This document shows positions 46,552 to 55,442 of a DNA stretch of 64,000 bases, piece after piece. The stretch's first letter is position 1, and every line of letters begins with the position of its first letter. Source of the DNA: Marasmitruncus massiliensis (lineage in GTDB: Bacteria; Bacillota; Clostridia; Oscillospirales; Ruminococcaceae). Below the pieces are notes generated by a model. It searched no databases, had not been told where the DNA came from, and saw only the letters and a program-made list of their open reading frames with translations. Both the position numbers and the translations under genes were made by a program. The stretch lies in contig NZ_FYDE01000004.1 of NCBI RefSeq assembly GCF_900186535.1, positions 372,001-436,000 on the forward strand. The letters run 5' to 3'.

Positions 46552-47269
46552 TGTGATCAAGCAGGGCCAGGTGGCCAAATCAGACCAAGTGGTTTTAATA
46601 CCGGATATCCAGATTCAGAAGCCGAAGGCGCAGGAACAGGCCGAAGAGCCGTCTGAACCGCAGATTTCGTTTGAAGAGCTCTATGAGCAGACAGTCAGCG
46701 AAGCCAGACAGGAAGCCGAGCGGGTTTCAAAAGAAATCCTGAAGCTCGCTCATTCGGAACATGATGTTCTGATCAAACAGGCGGAAGAGGACGCGGAAAG
46801 AATTCGGGCTGAGGCTTATCGGGAGGGGCTGGAGCGGGGCCGACAGGAAAAACGGGAAGAACTGCGTACAGCGATTGAAAATACCAATCGTGCAATTCAG
46901 CAAATTGAACTGGAAAATGTGCAGTATATGCATTTGTACGAAGAAGAGCTGAAAAACCTCGCGGTTGACGTCGCCTCCCGGATTCTCCGCAAAAGGATTA
47001 CACCCGACGGGCATGAACTGGCGGAGCTTGTAAAGGCGGCCATTAACTCGGTCAAGGATGCCGACTGGATTACTGTGGAACTATCCGAACGAATGCCCGG
47101 GCTGTTGTCTTTTCTGGAAAGTGAACTCAAGGAGAGCCGGACAAATGCGGAGATCGTGGCAAAAGATCTGCCGGAGGACACCTGTATTGTTAAAACTTCT
47201 GATGGCAACATTGACGCGTCCGTAACAACACAGCTTAGGAACGTCAAGGAATATTTCGATCAGGTCTAA
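46535..47269 (+). CDS. fliH: Flagellar assembly protein FliH
   Basis: Stator-like regulator of the export ATPase FliI, 244 residues. A long charged coiled coil (about 60-130, REEL-rich) precedes the conserved C-terminal domain (LAVDVASRILRKRITPDGHEL). The gene overlaps fliG by 17 bp. Assignment follows from this architecture and the fixed fliG-fliH-fliI order. Confidence 0.9.
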   Translation: MRSLPSVIKQGQVAKSDQVVLIPDIQIQKPKAQEQAEEPSEPQISFEELYEQTVSEARQEAERVSKEILKLAHSEHDVLIKQAEEDAERIRAEAYREGLERGRQEKREELRTAIENTNRAIQQIELENVQYMHLYEEELKNLAVDVASRILRKRITPDGHELAELVKAAINSVKDADWITVELSERMPGLLSFLESELKESRTNAEIVAKDLPEDTCIVKTSDGNIDASVTTQLRNVKEYFDQV

Positions 47270-47284
47270 AAGTGGAGGAAGCCG

Positions 47285-48607
47285 ATGCAACAGCAACTTG
47301 CGACCAATACAACGAAATATCGGCAGATCCTTCGTATGGGCGATTTTTATACGCGGGAAGGCAGAATACACCAGATTGTAGGCATGACGGTGGAGGCGAC
47401 AGGGATCGTCTGCAACGTCGGCGATGTCTGCAACATCGTATTGGGAAACGGCAAGCAAAGCATCCTTTCCGAGGTTGTGGGATTTCGGGGCAATAAAGTG
47501 CTTCTGATGCCCTATCAGGATATTGACGGCATCGGTTACGGGAGTACGGTACATAACACCGGCTCCAAGCTCATGATCAAAATGAGCGATCAGCTCATTG
47601 GCCGTACCGTGGACGCGCTTGGAAATCCAATTGACGAAGGCGAACCAATTCCTGCCACAGATTATTATCCGATCAACGGCGTTCCTTCCAACCCGATGGG
47701 CCGCCCGAGAATCAGCACCCCGATTGAACTGGGCGTGAAAGCGATTGACGGCCTGATTACCATTGGCAAAGGGCAGAGGATGGGAATCTTCGCGGGAAGC
47801 GGCGTCGGGAAAAGCACCCTTATGGGTATGATTGCCCGCAATATCAAAGCGGATATCAATGTGATCGCGCTGGTTGGAGAAAGAGGACGCGAAGTTGTGG
47901 AGTTTATCAACCGGGACCTTGGCCCGGAAGGCGTTAAAAGGTCGGTGCTTGTGGTGGCGACATCCGATCAGCCGGCCATGATGCGTTCAAAATGTGCGCT
48001 TACCGCGACCACGATCGCGGAGTATTTCTGCGATCAGGGAAAAGATGTCCTGCTGATGATGGATTCCCTGACACGTTTTGCGATGGCGCAAAGGGAAATC
48101 GGGCTGAGCGTCGGGGAACCGCCGGTTGCCCGCGGCTATACACCCTCGATTTACACAGCGCTGCCGAAACTGCTGGAACGGTCCGGTAATTTTGAGCGGG
48201 GTTCTATTACCGGGATTTATACGGTGCTTGTGGAAGGCGACGACGATAATGAACCGATTTCCGATACAGTTCGCGGTATCATCGACGGGCATATCATGCT
48301 GTCCCGTAAAATCGCAATGAAAAACCATTATCCGGCAATTGATGTTCTGGCAAGCGTGAGCCGTTTGATGACCGACATTGTGGAGCCGGAACATTCGGAA
48401 GCGGCGGGCAAGATACGGAATATGCTTTCTATATACCGCGAAAATCAGGATCTGATCTCAATCGGCGCCTATAAAAGCGGTACAAACCCGGAACTGGATA
48501 GCGCAATCAGCCATATGGAAGCGATCAATGCATTTTTGCAGCAGAAGGTCGATCATAAGGTTGATTATGCGGACACAGTCAGAATGTTGAAAGAAATTGT
48601 GAAGTAG
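47285..48607 (+). CDS. fliI: Flagellar export ATPase FliI
   Basis: ATPase of the flagellar type III export apparatus, 440 residues and homologous to F1-beta. Walker A is GSGVGKST at 171-178, and VLLMMDSLTRFAMAQREIGL, GEPPVARGYTPS and SRKIAMKNHYPAIDVLASVSR are typical. GTGGAGG precedes the ATG, 15 bp after fliH. Confidence 0.97.
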   Translation: MQQQLATNTTKYRQILRMGDFYTREGRIHQIVGMTVEATGIVCNVGDVCNIVLGNGKQSILSEVVGFRGNKVLLMPYQDIDGIGYGSTVHNTGSKLMIKMSDQLIGRTVDALGNPIDEGEPIPATDYYPINGVPSNPMGRPRISTPIELGVKAIDGLITIGKGQRMGIFAGSGVGKSTLMGMIARNIKADINVIALVGERGREVVEFINRDLGPEGVKRSVLVVATSDQPAMMRSKCALTATTIAEYFCDQGKDVLLMMDSLTRFAMAQREIGLSVGEPPVARGYTPSIYTALPKLLERSGNFERGSITGIYTVLVEGDDDNEPISDTVRGIIDGHIMLSRKIAMKNHYPAIDVLASVSRLMTDIVEPEHSEAAGKIRNMLSIYRENQDLISIGAYKSGTNPELDSAISHMEAINAFLQQKVDHKVDYADTVRMLKEIVK

Positions 48608-48618
48608 GGAGTTGCAAA

Positions 48619-49083
48619 ATGAAAAAGTTTCAATTTTCGCTGAGCAAGGTTCTTGATTATAAAGGCCAGGTACTGGAAAAGGAAAAGAATTATCTCGCTC
48701 ACCTTCATGCGCTCAAAAAACAAATTGAGGACAAGATAGACGCGCTTCAGGAAGAATTTCAGCGGGTGAACCAGAGGCTGGCGGAAAAGTCGGCGGAGGG
48801 GATCAGCGTGATTCAGATCAAATCTTTTGAATATCAGCTGCAAAGCATCCGTTACCAGATCAGGCAGTTACAGAGTGAAAATAATGCGATTTCCGCTTCG
48901 ATAGAAAAACAGATCAAGGTAGTAGTTTCGATCTCTCAGGAGATTTCCGGGCTGGACAAGCTGGAGGAAAAGCAGCGGACCGAGTATAACCTGTTGGAAG
49001 CAAAGGGAAGCGAACTTCAGATTGCCGAATTTGTTTCCTCCAGCCTGATTCGAAAAAGGATGGTTGAAACAAATTCATATTAA
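48619..49083 (+). CDS. fliJ: Flagellar export chaperone FliJ
   Basis: Coiled-coil general chaperone and stalk of the export ATPase, 154 residues. It starts KKFQFSLSKVLDYKGQVLEKE, the family opening, and is helical throughout. It lies 11 bp after fliI in the usual order. Confidence 0.92.
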   Translation: MKKFQFSLSKVLDYKGQVLEKEKNYLAHLHALKKQIEDKIDALQEEFQRVNQRLAEKSAEGISVIQIKSFEYQLQSIRYQIRQLQSENNAISASIEKQIKVVVSISQEISGLDKLEEKQRTEYNLLEAKGSELQIAEFVSSSLIRKRMVETNSY

Positions 49084-49160
49084 CCGGCATTTATGATCAA
49101 TGTGTCACTTTCAGATGAAATAAAGCTGAAGTTTTTGTGAATTGAAAGGAGGTGAAAGAG

Positions 49161-50291
49161 ATGGAAACAGTAACAATTCCCCAGACAATGGCAGCAATGA
49201 TTCAGGCGGCGGGCCAGCTGGCACAGCCCGGAGCCGCGCAAACCCTGCAGGGGATGTTCGGCGGGGACGCATTTGCGCAGCTTCTGCAGCAGCTGCTGGG
49301 TCAAACAATCAGTGCGCAGTCGCAGAGCGAAGACTCTGAAAAGCAGGGCTCGCTGATGGCCGCGGACATGTTTGCCCAGCTTTTCTCAGGGATTCTGTCT
49401 GATTCTGCTGAGCTGACTTCTGCGCTCAGTGAGATGCAGGCAGGCGGGCAAATTGACGCTGTTACAGCCGAAAACGGACAGCCTCTTATGCAGACATTAT
49501 TAGAAGCGATACAGACGCAGGGCGACGCAAAGTCTGCAAAAGCCGGAGATCTGTTTTTGACGCAGCTCACGAAACCCAATTCCGATGCCGGGCCGGAAAT
49601 GCAGGTCGTATCCGCCTTGCAGGCACAGGGGCAAACCTCGGAAAAAAACACAAATGATCTTTTGGGTGGAGAAAACGAGTTCCGGAATTCTATTATGGCG
49701 GCGCAGAAATTGCTCCGTGGAGAGAATACCGGCAAAACGCAGAAACAGGAAAAGACCTCGGTCAATGTGGAACAGTTGCAGAACGCTGTGAACAGCGGTA
49801 AATTCAAACCAACGGTGCAAGTGGAGAAGACGGACAGCAGAACTTTTGACGTGCAGGATATCATGACGCAGGTCAAAACAGGAATCAAAGAGAATTTGTC
49901 TCAGGGAAAAAATGAATTTATTGTCAGACTGAAACCGGACGGCTTGGGAGAAATTACCGTCAAATTGGTGGAAGCGGACAGCAAAATCGCCCTGAGCATC
50001 GTCACATCCAGCCCTCAGGTTGCCAAGTTGATCAACGGCGAACTCGCAGGCCTTCGCGAAACACTGCGCCCGTTTAACGCGGATGTACATGAAGTAGTCA
50101 GTCAGGCGGATGCCTCTTACTCAGCGGCCCAAAACGGACAGTTTACGCAGCAGGATATGGGCCGGCAGTTCCAACAGTTCCACCAGAATCATGCCCAGCC
50201 GCTGCCACTTAGTCCTGAAGAGGATGAGTTTGACCAGGAAATTCTGGCGCAGGGCATGGCTCCTGTTTCAGAGCTGGACACCTACATTTGA
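49161..50291 (+). CDS. fliK: Flagellar hook-length control protein FliK
   Basis: Secreted molecular ruler that stops hook growth, 376 residues. The N-terminal two thirds are Gln/Ala-rich and disordered; the C-terminal domain (FIVRLKPDGLGEITVKLVEA, then SPQVAKLINGELAGLRETL) is the conserved FliK/Flg_hook domain. The ATG at 49161 lies six bases after a near-perfect AAGGAGGTG; an in-frame GTG at 49152 is part of that site. It starts 77 bp after fliJ. Confidence 0.92.
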   Translation: METVTIPQTMAAMIQAAGQLAQPGAAQTLQGMFGGDAFAQLLQQLLGQTISAQSQSEDSEKQGSLMAADMFAQLFSGILSDSAELTSALSEMQAGGQIDAVTAENGQPLMQTLLEAIQTQGDAKSAKAGDLFLTQLTKPNSDAGPEMQVVSALQAQGQTSEKNTNDLLGGENEFRNSIMAAQKLLRGENTGKTQKQEKTSVNVEQLQNAVNSGKFKPTVQVEKTDSRTFDVQDIMTQVKTGIKENLSQGKNEFIVRLKPDGLGEITVKLVEADSKIALSIVTSSPQVAKLINGELAGLRETLRPFNADVHEVVSQADASYSAAQNGQFTQQDMGRQFQQFHQNHAQPLPLSPEEDEFDQEILAQGMAPVSELDTYI

Positions 50292-50309
50292 GGAAAGGAG
50301 GAAAAACGC

Positions 50310-50993
50310 TTGAGTTCAGTCAGCACAGACACAAGCTACCGGGACTGGCTTTCCAATCAAACCAGCAGTACCAGTTCGTCAAGCGGAACAGGAACTACCT
50401 ATAATGCTGTTTTCGTTGATGAAGAAGATACCGGCCTGAAAGTCAGTGATTTTCTGAATTTGATGGTCACTCAGCTGAAAAATCAGGACTTTTTAAATCC
50501 GGTGGATGATACCCAGTATGTTGCCCAGATGGCGCAGTTTGCAAGTTTGCAGCAGATGCAGGAAATGGCGGAATATTCCAAGACCAGTTACGCGATGTCG
50601 CTGGTTGGTAAAAACGTCACGGCGGCCAAATATACTGTGAGCGGCAATCTGGATAAGGTTACCGGGGTGATTACCAAAGTTTCATTGGTGGATAACGAGT
50701 ATAAAATCTTCATTGGAGATAAGTCGTTTTCGCTTTCACAGATTATGGAAGTTAATTATTCGAAAGATTCCGACGCTCCCGAAGATCCCGACGCTCCTGA
50801 AGACCCAGATGCTCCTGAAGACCCAGATGCTCCTGAAGACCCAGATGCCCCTGAAGATCCTGACAGTCCTGAAGATCCCGACGGCCCGGATAATCCCGAT
50901 GAAGTGATCGATCCTGATAGCACCACAGACCCGGACAACGCTGGGGGCACTGAAAATACAGAAAATCAGACGGGAGATGATACGGAAATATGA
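50310..50993 (+). CDS. flgD: Hook cap scaffold FlgD with acidic repeat tail
   Basis: Hook-assembly scaffold of 227 residues. The conserved N-terminal region (LKVSDFLNLMVTQLKNQDFL, then TQYVAQMAQFASLQQMQEMA) and the short SLVGKNVTAAKY segment are typical of compact Firmicutes FlgD. After about residue 153 the usual sequence is replaced by tandem DAPEDP repeats and an Asp-rich tail. The start is TTG at 50310, behind GAAAGGAGG. It overlaps the next gene by 4 bp. Confidence 0.9.
   Translation: MSSVSTDTSYRDWLSNQTSSTSSSSGTGTTYNAVFVDEEDTGLKVSDFLNLMVTQLKNQDFLNPVDDTQYVAQMAQFASLQQMQEMAEYSKTSYAMSLVGKNVTAAKYTVSGNLDKVTGVITKVSLVDNEYKIFIGDKSFSLSQIMEVNYSKDSDAPEDPDAPEDPDAPEDPDAPEDPDAPEDPDSPEDPDGPDNPDEVIDPDSTTDPDNAGGTENTENQTGDDTEI
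50772..50897 (+). repeat. 18-bp tandem repeat encoding DAPEDP units in flgD
   Basis: Seven in-frame 18-bp units, of which the first five encode DAPEDP and the last two are diverged (DSPEDP, DGPDNP). The central copies are nearly identical in DNA (GCTCCTGAAGACCCAGAT), pointing to recent expansion by slippage or unequal exchange. Confidence 0.9.
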
Positions 50994-51391
50994 GTCCGGT
51001 CGATTTTAACCGTTTTTCAGTTCCAATAGTAACCGGGACGCCCCGGCCTATAGTCGGAAATCAGGAACAGCAGCAAAATACGGTATCCGGTGCAAATTCA
51101 TTTCAGGAAATTTTTCAGCGGGAACTGGATACAAACAAAGAAGTCACTTTTTCCAAGCACGCTGCACAGCGGGTGGCGCAAAGGCAGGTCGATCTGTCGG
51201 AAGACAGCATTGAGCGTCTGAATCAGGGCGTTCAGCTTGCGAAGGAAAAAGGATTGAACGAAACATTGATCTTGGTGGACAAAACCGCTTTCATTGTAAA
51301 TGTTAAAAACAATATGGTGGTGACCACTGTCAACAGCGGAGAATCCGTGGGAAATGTTTTTACAAATATTGACGGAACTGTTATTATATAG
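50990..51391 (+). CDS. Flagellar operon protein (TIGR02530-type)
   Basis: A 133-residue protein of the family found between flgD and flgE in Firmicutes. The conserved core is FSKHAAQRVAQRQVDLSED, then LNQGVQLAKEKGLNETLILV, ending VFTNIDGTVII. The exact role in hook assembly is not known. The ATG overlaps the flgD stop (ATGA). Confidence 0.88.
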   Translation: MSPVDFNRFSVPIVTGTPRPIVGNQEQQQNTVSGANSFQEIFQRELDTNKEVTFSKHAAQRVAQRQVDLSEDSIERLNQGVQLAKEKGLNETLILVDKTAFIVNVKNNMVVTTVNSGESVGNVFTNIDGTVII

Positions 51392-51470
51392 CCGGACCTT
51401 TTCAGGAAGCTATTGCCGGATTTCGAACGACAGAGAAACCCGGGCGGTTCCATAAGAAAGGATTGATTCC

Positions 51471-53132
51471 ATGGTTAGATCACTTTACGCGGGCGTAACG
51501 GGCATGAAAGCCCACCAGATCAGGATGGACGTGATTGGTAACAATATTGCCAACGTCAACACCTATGGCTTTAAGAGCTCCCGCGCGACTTTCCGCGACG
51601 TATACTATCAGTCGCTGCGCGGCGCTGCCGCAGGTTCCAACAACAAAGGCGGCTTAAACCCCTCTGAGGTTGGCTACGGTTCTACGATCGGAAGTATCGA
51701 TGTCCTTCAGACGCAGTCGACGATGTCCACAACCGGTAATCCGCTGGATATTGCGATTACCGGAGAGGGATTCCTTCAGGTTCAGGACGCGGACGGCAAT
51801 ATTTACTACACAAAGGCAGGCATGCTGGACATCGACTCCAATGGCAACTTGATTGATTCCAACGGTAACTTTGTTTTGGGAACCAGCGGAAACCCGGTTG
51901 GCAAAGCTGCCGGCAGCAGCAAAATTACATTTAATATCCCGTCGGTGGACCCGGCGGCGGGAAGCGCGACCAATACCATCAACGGCATTAAATATACCGT
52001 AAAGTCAACCAACCAGACGTCGGATGCAAACGTGACGCTTTCTCTCATGTCCGGTTCCCTGCCTCTTAACCAGAAAGCTAAGGCAACGGTAAGCAGTACC
52101 GGAATCAGCGTTACAATCAATAAAGATGAGACGTTCGCGAATCTGGGCGAGCTGCAGAGCGCTGTAAATGCGGCGATTAAAGAGGCAAACGGCGGTGTGG
52201 CGCATCCGGCGGGCGATTTTATCTTCCAAATGGATCCCGCTGATTCTTTCGTAGATTTGACCGGCGCGCAGATCACCAGTTCCGATACTTCGAATACGCC
52301 GGGTAAGGTTCCGGTTCCGACTGAGCTGGAAAATCTTTTTGAGGTTGTCGGAACGGGAGATTCTTTCTCTGGTACCGGTAAAGCTACATGGTCAATTGAA
52401 GATACCACAACTGCTTCTCCAATTAATGAAAACACGGTCCATACATACCATCTTTCGATCAAAATAGGGACAAAAACATATGAATCCGACCTGACTTCAG
52501 ATCAAATGAAATCTTCCGGACAGATCATGCTGGGAAGCAACGGCGATACGATCACGGTCGGATATCCGAGCGAGTCTTCGATGCTTGCGGGACTTGCCTC
52601 AAATGCGCCGGATCCGGTTACCGGAGAACTTCCCACTGATACACTGTATACGTTTGACCCAATTCCCGAAACCACGGAGGAAGCGACGGCAACGGAGCCT
52701 TCCAAGAATCTGGGGCTCGGCAGCCAGCCGTTCAAACTGGAAAACGGAACGGTGGGCGGCGCACAGACTGTAAAGGATCTGACGGGTATCTCCATCGGTG
52801 CGGACGGCGTTGTGCGTGCGACACATCCAAATATTGAAGGAGACCTGGAAATCGGCCGGATTGATCTTGTCACGTTTGATAATCCGCAGGGCCTGGCACA
52901 GGTTGGCAATACCTATTTTGCGGCGACCGCAAACTCCGGTGACCCCAACCCCGTGAAGCCGGGTGAGGAAGGTTCGGGAGCGATTGCGTCAAGCGCGCTC
53001 GAAATGTCCAATGTCGACCTGTCACAGGAATTTGCCGATATGATCACTACCCAGAGAGGGTTCCAGGCAAATTCGCGGCTGATCACCGTTTCGGACACTA
53101 TGCTGGAAGAGCTGATTAATCTGAAACGTTAA
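51471..53132 (+). CDS. flgE: Flagellar hook protein FlgE
   Basis: Subunit of the hook, 553 residues. The N-terminal helix and motif (MKAHQIRMDVIGNNIANVNT, then YGFKSSRATFRDVYYQ) and the C-terminal MITTQRGFQANSRLITVSDT are complete. The middle carries an enlarged surface domain (about 140-400), so it is longer than the roughly 400-residue enteric protein. GAAAGGATTG precedes the ATG. Confidence 0.95.
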   Translation: MVRSLYAGVTGMKAHQIRMDVIGNNIANVNTYGFKSSRATFRDVYYQSLRGAAAGSNNKGGLNPSEVGYGSTIGSIDVLQTQSTMSTTGNPLDIAITGEGFLQVQDADGNIYYTKAGMLDIDSNGNLIDSNGNFVLGTSGNPVGKAAGSSKITFNIPSVDPAAGSATNTINGIKYTVKSTNQTSDANVTLSLMSGSLPLNQKAKATVSSTGISVTINKDETFANLGELQSAVNAAIKEANGGVAHPAGDFIFQMDPADSFVDLTGAQITSSDTSNTPGKVPVPTELENLFEVVGTGDSFSGTGKATWSIEDTTTASPINENTVHTYHLSIKIGTKTYESDLTSDQMKSSGQIMLGSNGDTITVGYPSESSMLAGLASNAPDPVTGELPTDTLYTFDPIPETTEEATATEPSKNLGLGSQPFKLENGTVGGAQTVKDLTGISIGADGVVRATHPNIEGDLEIGRIDLVTFDNPQGLAQVGNTYFAATANSGDPNPVKPGEEGSGAIASSALEMSNVDLSQEFADMITTQRGFQANSRLITVSDTMLEELINLKR

Positions 53133-53154
53133 CCAATCACAAAAGCAGTCCGTG

Positions 53155-53220
53155 GCGGCGACCGGAGAGGGTCGCTGCCATAGGCAATCAGGAACTACGG
53201 TTCCTGATTGCCTATGGCAG
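53155..53220 (+). repeat. Perfect 21-bp stem hairpin between flgE and flbD
   Basis: Arms 53175-53195 and 53200-53220 pair perfectly around a TACG loop closed by C-G, the stable UNCG tetraloop type. A second inverted repeat upstream (GGCGGCGACC from about 53155, with GGGTCGCTGCC) shares CTGCC with the first arm, so the two hairpins compete at the base. No T-tract follows, so it is not a standard terminator. Confidence 0.8.
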
Positions 53221-53247
53221 AACGAAAAGGATTGGATGGAGGCAGCT

Positions 53248-53451
53248 ATGATTGTTTTATCGAAATTAAACGGGACGGAATTTGTTTTGAACTGTGAGCT
53301 GATTGAGACCATTTACGAAAATCCTGACACCACAATCCATTTAACGGATGGACGTATTTATATTGTGAAAGAAACCAGAGAAGAAGTTGTTCAGAAGTCT
53401 ATTGCATATAAGCGGGAGATTTACCGGGATCTGCTGAACTGCAATTTTTGA
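53248..53451 (+). CDS. flbD: Flagellar protein FlbD
   Basis: Small protein of 67 residues of the FlbD/YlzI (DUF) family, always found between flgE and motA or fliL in Firmicutes. It has the family start MIVLSKLNGTEFVLNCELIE, then VKETREEVVQKSIAYKREIY. The molecular role is unknown; it is not the Caulobacter transcription factor of the same name. ATGGAGG lies upstream of the ATG at 53248. Confidence 0.9.
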   Translation: MIVLSKLNGTEFVLNCELIETIYENPDTTIHLTDGRIYIVKETREEVVQKSIAYKREIYRDLLNCNF

Positions 53452-53497
53452 CATTTATTAAACGGGTGAGCTCGTAAAGCAAAGGGTGGCAATAGTT

Positions 53498-54364
53498 ATG
53501 GACTTTATGTCAATTTTGGGTTGGGTATCAGGTGCGGCATTGGTCGTATTCGGCATCATTGTGCAGATGCCTGATGCCGAAAAGGGAATAGAGTTTGGAC
53601 TAAACTGGATCAGCCTGGCAAATTTTTTTGATGTAAACAGTATCATTATTGTTTTTGGTGGAACATTTGCCGCTTTGATGGTGTCCTATCCGTTAAAGTA
53701 TTTTACAAAGGTATTTAAGCATCTGAAAATCATCCTTTTTCCGACCCAGTATAATCCGCACGATTATATTGCACAAATCGTGGAATTTGCAAAGGAAGCA
53801 AGAATCAACGGTCTGTTGGCTTTGGAAGACAAGCTGAACGACACGCAGGACACTTTTTTGCGTAACAGCCTGATGCTTGTGATCGACTCGGTTGAGGCGG
53901 AAAAAGTGAAGGTTTTGCTGGAAACAGAGCTGGACTATATGGAAGAACGGCATGCGCAGGACAGGGCATTTTACGCAAAAGGTTCCGCTTATGCGCCGGC
54001 GTTCGGTATGATCGGTACATTAATAGGCCTGATTAACCTGCTTCAGAACCTGAAAGACGCGGATGCAATTGCGCCGGCGATGTCGGTGGCGCTGGTCACA
54101 ACTTTTTATGGAAGCCTGCTTTCCAATCTGGTGTTTGCCCCGATTTCCAATAAACTTAAAGTACGGCATGACGAGGAATATCTCTGCAAAATGATTGTCA
54201 GCGAAGGCGTTCAGGCAATTCAGGCGGGCGACAATCCGAAGTTCATTGAGGAGAAACTGACGCAGCTGCTTCCCGGGAATCTGGCTGCTACAACAGGGGT
54301 GGATACCGATGATGACAGCAGGGGAAAAAAGAGCCGGAGAGAAAAAAAGGCCAGAAAAAAGTGA
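53498..54364 (+). CDS. motA: Flagellar motor stator protein MotA
   Basis: Stator membrane protein, 288 residues, four membrane helices. The cytoplasmic loop between helices 2 and 3 carries the charged residues that push FliG; SAYAPAFGMIGTLIGLINLL is the conserved third helix. The ATG at 53498 is preferred over GTG at 53486 because AAAGGGTGG then lies at a proper distance. The C-terminal tail is very basic (KKSRREKKARKK). Confidence 0.95.
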   Translation: MDFMSILGWVSGAALVVFGIIVQMPDAEKGIEFGLNWISLANFFDVNSIIIVFGGTFAALMVSYPLKYFTKVFKHLKIILFPTQYNPHDYIAQIVEFAKEARINGLLALEDKLNDTQDTFLRNSLMLVIDSVEAEKVKVLLETELDYMEERHAQDRAFYAKGSAYAPAFGMIGTLIGLINLLQNLKDADAIAPAMSVALVTTFYGSLLSNLVFAPISNKLKVRHDEEYLCKMIVSEGVQAIQAGDNPKFIEEKLTQLLPGNLAATTGVDTDDDSRGKKSRREKKARKK

Positions 54365-54390
54365 ATCCTTTGACGAGAGGGTGATAAAGA

Positions 54391-55392
54391 ATGGCGCGAA
54401 AAAAAATAGAGGAAGAACCATGCGGAAACTGGATGGATACTTATGGGGATATGGTGACCCTTCTGCTGACATTCTTTGTCATGCTGTTTAGTATGTCCAG
54501 TGTTGATCAGGAAAAGTTTGACGTAATTGTAAAGGCGTTTTCAAAAATGAATGCCGAGACACAGCAGATTGTAATGGCGCCTGTGGGCGATGGCACTGAG
54601 ATGGCGACCAACCAGGGCGATTTTCCGCCTCCGGGTGAGCAACTGGATCTGCAAAAAGATCTGCCGAAAAATTTTGATGAGCTTTATCAATATTTAAAAG
54701 AATATGTGAAGCAAAATGGCATGGAAGGCTCGGTTGAAGTCAAAAAAGGGGACGGCGCGGTTTTCATACGCTTTGAAGACAGCATCTTCTTCAATCCCGA
54801 CAGCTTTGATCTGAAGCCTACCGGAACAGATATACTGGATTTTCTGGGCAACTGTTTGAAAAATGTAGAAGAACAAATTTTAACTATTAATATCAACGGG
54901 CATACTGCCGCTGTTCCCAATGTGGAACATTACCGCGTTTCGGACTGGCGGCTGTCCAGTGAACGCGCTTCCAGTGTTGCGATCTATCTGGAAGAACAAA
55001 AAGGGATTCCGCCAAAAAAAATGATCCCGATCGGTTATGGGAAGAACTTTCCGACTGCTACCAATGATACGTCAGAAGGAAGAAAGAAAAACCGTCGTGT
55101 TGATATGATGATTATCAGTACGGAGAGTAATATGACCGATGAGGAAATTTTGAAAACCCTGCTTGCCGGAACATTTGATGAAAGCAAATACCCGGAGGTG
55201 GGGAGCAGCAAGGATATTCTGGTACCGCCGGATGGGGCGTCATCTGAGGACATGCAGGAAGCAAGCACCCCGCCGCCCCAGGATACTGCATCCAGTGAGG
55301 CGGGTCCATACGACGCACTGACTCCGGTGGACAGCAAGGAACCTTATAGTTCCGAAGGGAATGAAATCATTGTACCCTTTGAAGATACATAG
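54391..55392 (+). CDS. motB: Flagellar motor stator protein MotB
   Basis: Stator partner of MotA, 333 residues. The single membrane helix (about 18-38: DTYGDMVTLLLTFFVMLFS) holds the essential ion-carrying Asp20. The OmpA-like peptidoglycan-binding domain (about 125-250) shows INGHTAAVP and DWRLSSERASSVAIYL. An acidic, Ser/Pro-rich tail of about 60 residues follows, longer than usual. Whether H+ or Na+ drives it is not certain from sequence. Confidence 0.95.
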   Translation: MARKKIEEEPCGNWMDTYGDMVTLLLTFFVMLFSMSSVDQEKFDVIVKAFSKMNAETQQIVMAPVGDGTEMATNQGDFPPPGEQLDLQKDLPKNFDELYQYLKEYVKQNGMEGSVEVKKGDGAVFIRFEDSIFFNPDSFDLKPTGTDILDFLGNCLKNVEEQILTININGHTAAVPNVEHYRVSDWRLSSERASSVAIYLEEQKGIPPKKMIPIGYGKNFPTATNDTSEGRKKNRRVDMMIISTESNMTDEEILKTLLAGTFDESKYPEVGSSKDILVPPDGASSEDMQEASTPPPQDTASSEAGPYDALTPVDSKEPYSSEGNEIIVPFEDT

Positions 55393-55442
55393 CCGCGCAT
55401 CTGCCACAAATTCAGCGGTGAAAAAGGAGTGAATTTAGAAGA

